Positions 6,261 through 8,672 of a DNA stretch of 8,672 nt are shown in pieces (position 1 is the stretch's first letter; each line of letters starts with the position of its first letter). The translations under genes and the position numbers were made by a program. Location: NCBI GenBank assembly GCA_031362245.1, contig JANLSD010000361.1, positions 1-8,672 on the forward strand, read 5' to 3'. Source of the stretch: JAAURS01 sp031362245. GTDB taxonomy: Bacteria > Cyanobacteriota > Cyanobacteriia > Thermosynechococcales > Thermosynechococcaceae. Under the pieces are notes generated by a model that saw nothing but the letters and a program-made list of their open reading frames with translations, ran no database searches and was not told the DNA's origin.

Positions 6261-7088
6261 ATGAATGCTCTGCGTCATCACTATCCCGAATACTTCATCG
6301 AAGCGGCAGGATTAGGACTGATCATGATTGTAGCGGCGATTTTCACTGCTCTTCTTGAACATCCTGCTTCACCTATTTCTACTGCGATCGCCGATTCATT
6401 CCTCCGTCGCTTTCTAATTGGGATCGGGATGGGATTGACCGTGATCGCCCTGATCTATTCTCCTTGGGGAAAACAATCTGGTGCCCATTTTAATCCTGTG
6501 GTCACGTTGACCTTTCTGCGGCTGGGGAAGATCAAATCGGGGGATGCATTGTTCTACATCTTGTTTCAGTTTTTCGGTGGACTTGCTGGACTATTACTTG
6601 CAGGGGGGATCTTGAAAGGGGCGATCGCCGATCCATCGGTCAATTACATCGTCACAAAGCCTGGTTCTGCTGGGATTGGGGTCGCATTTCTAGCAGAACT
6701 GACCATTTCCTTTGGCATGATGCTGATGGTTTTGATAGTCTCTAATCATCCCAGTCGCGGTCAATATACCGGACTGTTTGCGGGGGGACTGATTGCCATT
6801 TACATCACCCTAGAAGCGCCTCTCTCGGGGATGAGTATGAATCCAGCGCGGAGTTTGGCCTCGGCCATTCCTGCTCAGGACTGGAACGCCCTTTGGATTT
6901 ATTTTGTAGCCCCACTGTTGGGGATGACCTTGGCGGCGGAAACCTATGGGCGCTGGAAAGGTTTTGGGGCGATTCATTGCGCCAAACTGCATCATGCAAA
7001 TAACAAACGCTGTATCTTTCGCTGTGGGTATGGACAGCGGGGGATGCGGGATCCGCAAAGTTTGCTGAGCGATCGCCTACCGTACTAG
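6261..7088 (+). CDS. aquaporin-family (MIP) channel with Cys/His-rich tail
   Basis: This 275-residue protein has about six membrane helices (roughly 11-31, 50-67, 98-117, 137-160, 168-184, 208-226) and both half-helix signatures of the major intrinsic protein fold: HFNPVVT (Asn78) in the first half and SMNPARS (Asn194, Arg197) in the second. The first signature is NPV rather than NPA. Aligned by hand to E. coli AqpZ, the filter positions Phe43/His174/Thr183/Arg189 become Met57/Ile182/Met191/Arg197, so it is neither a standard water channel nor a glycerol facilitator. After the last helix a cytosolic tail of about 45 residues contains HCAKLHHANNKRCIFRC (239-255), a Cys/His cluster that might bind metal or a cofactor. 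No good Shine-Dalgarno is seen. The oxidoreductase gene follows after 47 bp in the same direction. The substrate is unknown. Confidence 0.9.
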   Translation: MNALRHHYPEYFIEAAGLGLIMIVAAIFTALLEHPASPISTAIADSFLRRFLIGIGMGLTVIALIYSPWGKQSGAHFNPVVTLTFLRLGKIKSGDALFYILFQFFGGLAGLLLAGGILKGAIADPSVNYIVTKPGSAGIGVAFLAELTISFGMMLMVLIVSNHPSRGQYTGLFAGGLIAIYITLEAPLSGMSMNPARSLASAIPAQDWNALWIYFVAPLLGMTLAAETYGRWKGFGAIHCAKLHHANNKRCIFRCGYGQRGMRDPQSLLSDRLPY

Positions 7089-7124
7089 CAATATCACTCA
7101 AACCACGGGCACCCATCTGAATTT

Positions 7125-7130
7125 AGGAGA
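7125..7130 (+). promoter_or_regulatory. strong ribosome binding site AGGAGA
   Basis: AGGAGA ends 5 bases before the ATG at 7136 and fixes the start of the oxidoreductase gene. It is the clearest Shine-Dalgarno in the window; the upstream channel gene lacks one, so the downstream enzyme may be translated more strongly. Confidence 0.8.
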
Positions 7131-7135
7131 TAAGT

Positions 7136-8461
7136 ATGTTGGAAAGTCTAGGAAGAATTCAAAATCCGTGGGTGAGAAGCCTAACGGCGGCTGTAACGGC
7201 TTTTTCTGCGGTGACGTTAGTGAGTGCGATCGCCATTGGCACAGCCCCCAAAGATAAATCAGCCTACCGCTGGGGCGTGTATGCTGCGTTGCTGGCAACC
7301 GGAGCGGGCGCAACATTGGGGCTGGTATATTCCGCCAGGGGGAAGGAACGACAGCCCTCTAACGCAATGCCTAAGATGAGTCATCAGCCCTGGCAAGATT
7401 GGCGCAATTTTGTGGTTGTGCGAAAGGTTAAAGAAAGCGAAGAGATTACCTCTTTCTACCTCAAACCACAAGATAGTGGTGATATCCCTAACTTCCAGCC
7501 TGGTCAGTTCTTACCCATCAAACTAGAAATTCCTGGGCAATCAAAACCAATCCTGCGTACCTACTCCCTGTCAGATTACCCTGCCCCTTGTGACTACTAT
7601 CGCCTCTCCATTAAGCGCGAACCTGCACCCAAGGGGGTGGATGTACCACCAGGGCTTTCTTCTAACTTCATGCATGACCACGTTCAGGAAGGCTCGGTTA
7701 TTCTTGCGAAACCACCCAGTGGTAAGTTTTTCCTGGATGCCCATAAATCTAGCCCTGCTGTATTGGTGAGTAACGGAGTCGGCATTACGCCCATGATTGC
7801 GATGGCAAAAGCCTGTACTCGCCTCAACCCCCATCGACCGATCTGGTTTTTGCATGGGGTGCGGAATGGTCAATACCATGCTTTTCGAGACGAGGTTCTG
7901 GCGATCGCCAAGCAAAACCCAAACCTCCAAATTCATTATGCCTACAGTCGTCCCCAAGCTGAGGATGAAGGGTTTTACCAAAGTACGGGGTATGTCGATG
8001 CGGCGTTGATTCAATCCTTGGTCACGCAAGATGCGGAGTTTTTCCTCTGTGGTTCGCCACCGTTTTTGCGATCGCTGATGGAGGGACTGAAGGCTTGGGG
8101 TGTGCCTGACAGTGAGGTTTTCTTTGAATCCTTTGGCCCAGGAATGCAAAAGCAGGCTACTCCGGTGCAAGCTCAAGCCCCTGTGGACGTTGGGGGAGAT
8201 GGGGAAGCTGAAATTATTTTTGCGAAGTCTGATAAAACGGTGACGTGGGACTCTGGCTCCGAAAGCATTCTAGAGTTTGCGGAAGCGAATGATCTTAATC
8301 CTGATTACAGTTGCCGTTTGGGGGTCTGCGGAACTTGTATGTGCAAGATTTTGGAGGGGGAGGTGGAGTATCAAACAGAACCGAGTGCTGCGATCGATGA
8401 GGGTTCGGTGTTGATCTGCATTTCTAAGCCCAAAACGTCCAAAGTAGTTCTCGATCTTTAA
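7136..8461 (+). CDS. membrane-anchored flavin/NAD(P)H oxidoreductase with C-terminal [2Fe-2S] ferredoxin domain
   Basis: The 441-residue protein begins with two hydrophobic segments (about 15-35 and 46-66), then carries a ferredoxin-reductase-type core: flavin motif RTYSLSDYP (141-149), nucleotide motif GVGITPM (214-220), CGSP (305-308) and FFESFGPG (329-336). After an Ala/Pro/Gln linker (about 338-355) comes a plant-type ferredoxin domain with Cys393-x4-Cys398-x2-Cys401-x26-Cys428. This flavin-NAD-FeS order is that of phthalate dioxygenase reductase-type (class IA) reductases, which pass electrons from NAD(P)H to an oxygenase or other acceptor. Those enzymes are usually soluble, so the two-helix anchor is notable; the catalytic part should be cytosolic. 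An additional Cys403 lies next to the cluster. FAD versus FMN, NADH versus NADPH, and the acceptor cannot be read from the sequence. It is probably co-transcribed with the upstream channel gene. Confidence 0.9.
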   Translation: MLESLGRIQNPWVRSLTAAVTAFSAVTLVSAIAIGTAPKDKSAYRWGVYAALLATGAGATLGLVYSARGKERQPSNAMPKMSHQPWQDWRNFVVVRKVKESEEITSFYLKPQDSGDIPNFQPGQFLPIKLEIPGQSKPILRTYSLSDYPAPCDYYRLSIKREPAPKGVDVPPGLSSNFMHDHVQEGSVILAKPPSGKFFLDAHKSSPAVLVSNGVGITPMIAMAKACTRLNPHRPIWFLHGVRNGQYHAFRDEVLAIAKQNPNLQIHYAYSRPQAEDEGFYQSTGYVDAALIQSLVTQDAEFFLCGSPPFLRSLMEGLKAWGVPDSEVFFESFGPGMQKQATPVQAQAPVDVGGDGEAEIIFAKSDKTVTWDSGSESILEFAEANDLNPDYSCRLGVCGTCMCKILEGEVEYQTEPSAAIDEGSVLICISKPKTSKVVLDL

Positions 8462-8472
8462 CGGTAACTGCT

Positions 8473-8672
8473 TAGGACTTACACATTGAAAAATCGGCGA
8501 AAGCATGTAGAGGCTAGATTAGGAATCAACTCAACGGAATGAAATTGTGAGAGACCTCTCCAAGCCATCGACGGCTCAGTGTAATCGTAACCTCTACATC
8601 TTGTTTCTGATGGCAGAACCAAAGTATGTGAGTTGCGTTCGGTTGGCTACAATCTTGGCGGCAGTGTCTCAC
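8473..8672 (+). mobile_element. left end of an insertion sequence, cut by the window edge
   Basis: A transposase reading frame starts at 8547, preceded by about 75 bp of non-coding leader. TAGGACTTACACA at 8473-8485 looks like the terminal sequence I recall from several cyanobacterial insertion sequences, and I take it as the probable left end, 11 bp after the oxidoreductase stop. The right end lies outside the window, so neither the terminal inverted repeat nor a target duplication can be verified. Confidence 0.55.
8547..8672 (+). CDS. transposase, N-terminal part (runs off the window)
   Basis: An open frame of 42 codons runs from a GTG at 8547 to the window end without a stop; an in-frame TAG at 8520 limits how far upstream it can begin. 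The translation contains NRNLYILFLMAEPKYVSC and then VRLATILAAVSH, which matches my memory of the N terminus of cyanobacterial DDE transposases (a helical DNA-binding part ending in a VSHDS-like motif). The family (IS4, IS701 or relatives) cannot be settled because the catalytic region is outside. Ribosome binding is weak (GGAA). Whether the full gene is intact is unknown. Confidence 0.6.
   Translation, partial: MRDLSKPSTAQCNRNLYILFLMAEPKYVSCVRLATILAAVSH

Noticed and set aside
7571..8176. 201-codon minus-strand frame inside the oxidoreductase gene
   Set aside because: It is fully antisense to a well-supported gene and its translation shows no domain pattern.

Overview
The window is almost certainly from a cyanobacterium. 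The octamer GCGATCGC (the cyanobacterial HIP1 repeat) occurs at least 17 times in 8.7 kb, both inside and between genes. Several genes are of recognisably cyanobacterial type, and GC-rich palindromic repeats common in these genomes are present. The genus cannot be named from the sequence alone.

Layout. Positions 1-430 hold the remains of a type II toxin-antitoxin pair on the minus strand: a VapB-like antitoxin frame broken by an in-frame stop, followed two bases later by the first codons of a PIN-domain (VapC-like) toxin that is cut off in a G/C-run repeat. Diverging from it is a small winged-helix DNA-binding protein (450-689). Positions 690-992 have no convincing gene but carry an 86-bp tandem duplication seeded with HIP1 sites. 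Next, on the minus strand, is a tight folB-priA pair (3966 to 993). folB encodes dihydroneopterin aldolase (folate synthesis) and priA the replication-restart helicase. priA carries an in-frame palindromic repeat insertion of about 93 bp.

From 4149 onward all genes are on the plus strand: a PPP-type metallophosphatase (4149-4925), hisC for histidinol-phosphate aminotransferase (5053-6129), an aquaporin-family channel (6261-7088), and a membrane-anchored flavin/NAD(P)H/[2Fe-2S] oxidoreductase (7136-8461). The right edge cuts into the start of an insertion sequence, whose transposase begins at about 8547 and runs out of the window.

The housekeeping genes (folB, priA, hisC, phosphatase) look ordinary apart from the priA insertion. 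The most interesting pairing is the last two complete genes. The channel has NPV instead of NPA in its first signature, a predicted selectivity filter unlike AqpZ or GlpF, and a Cys/His-rich C-terminal tail. It lies 47 bp upstream of a two-helix membrane-anchored redox enzyme. That suggests, without proving, a membrane redox unit with a channel for a small neutral solute. The flanks (decayed toxin-antitoxin, repeats, insertion sequence) show that the two ends of the window have been turned over by mobile or repetitive DNA.
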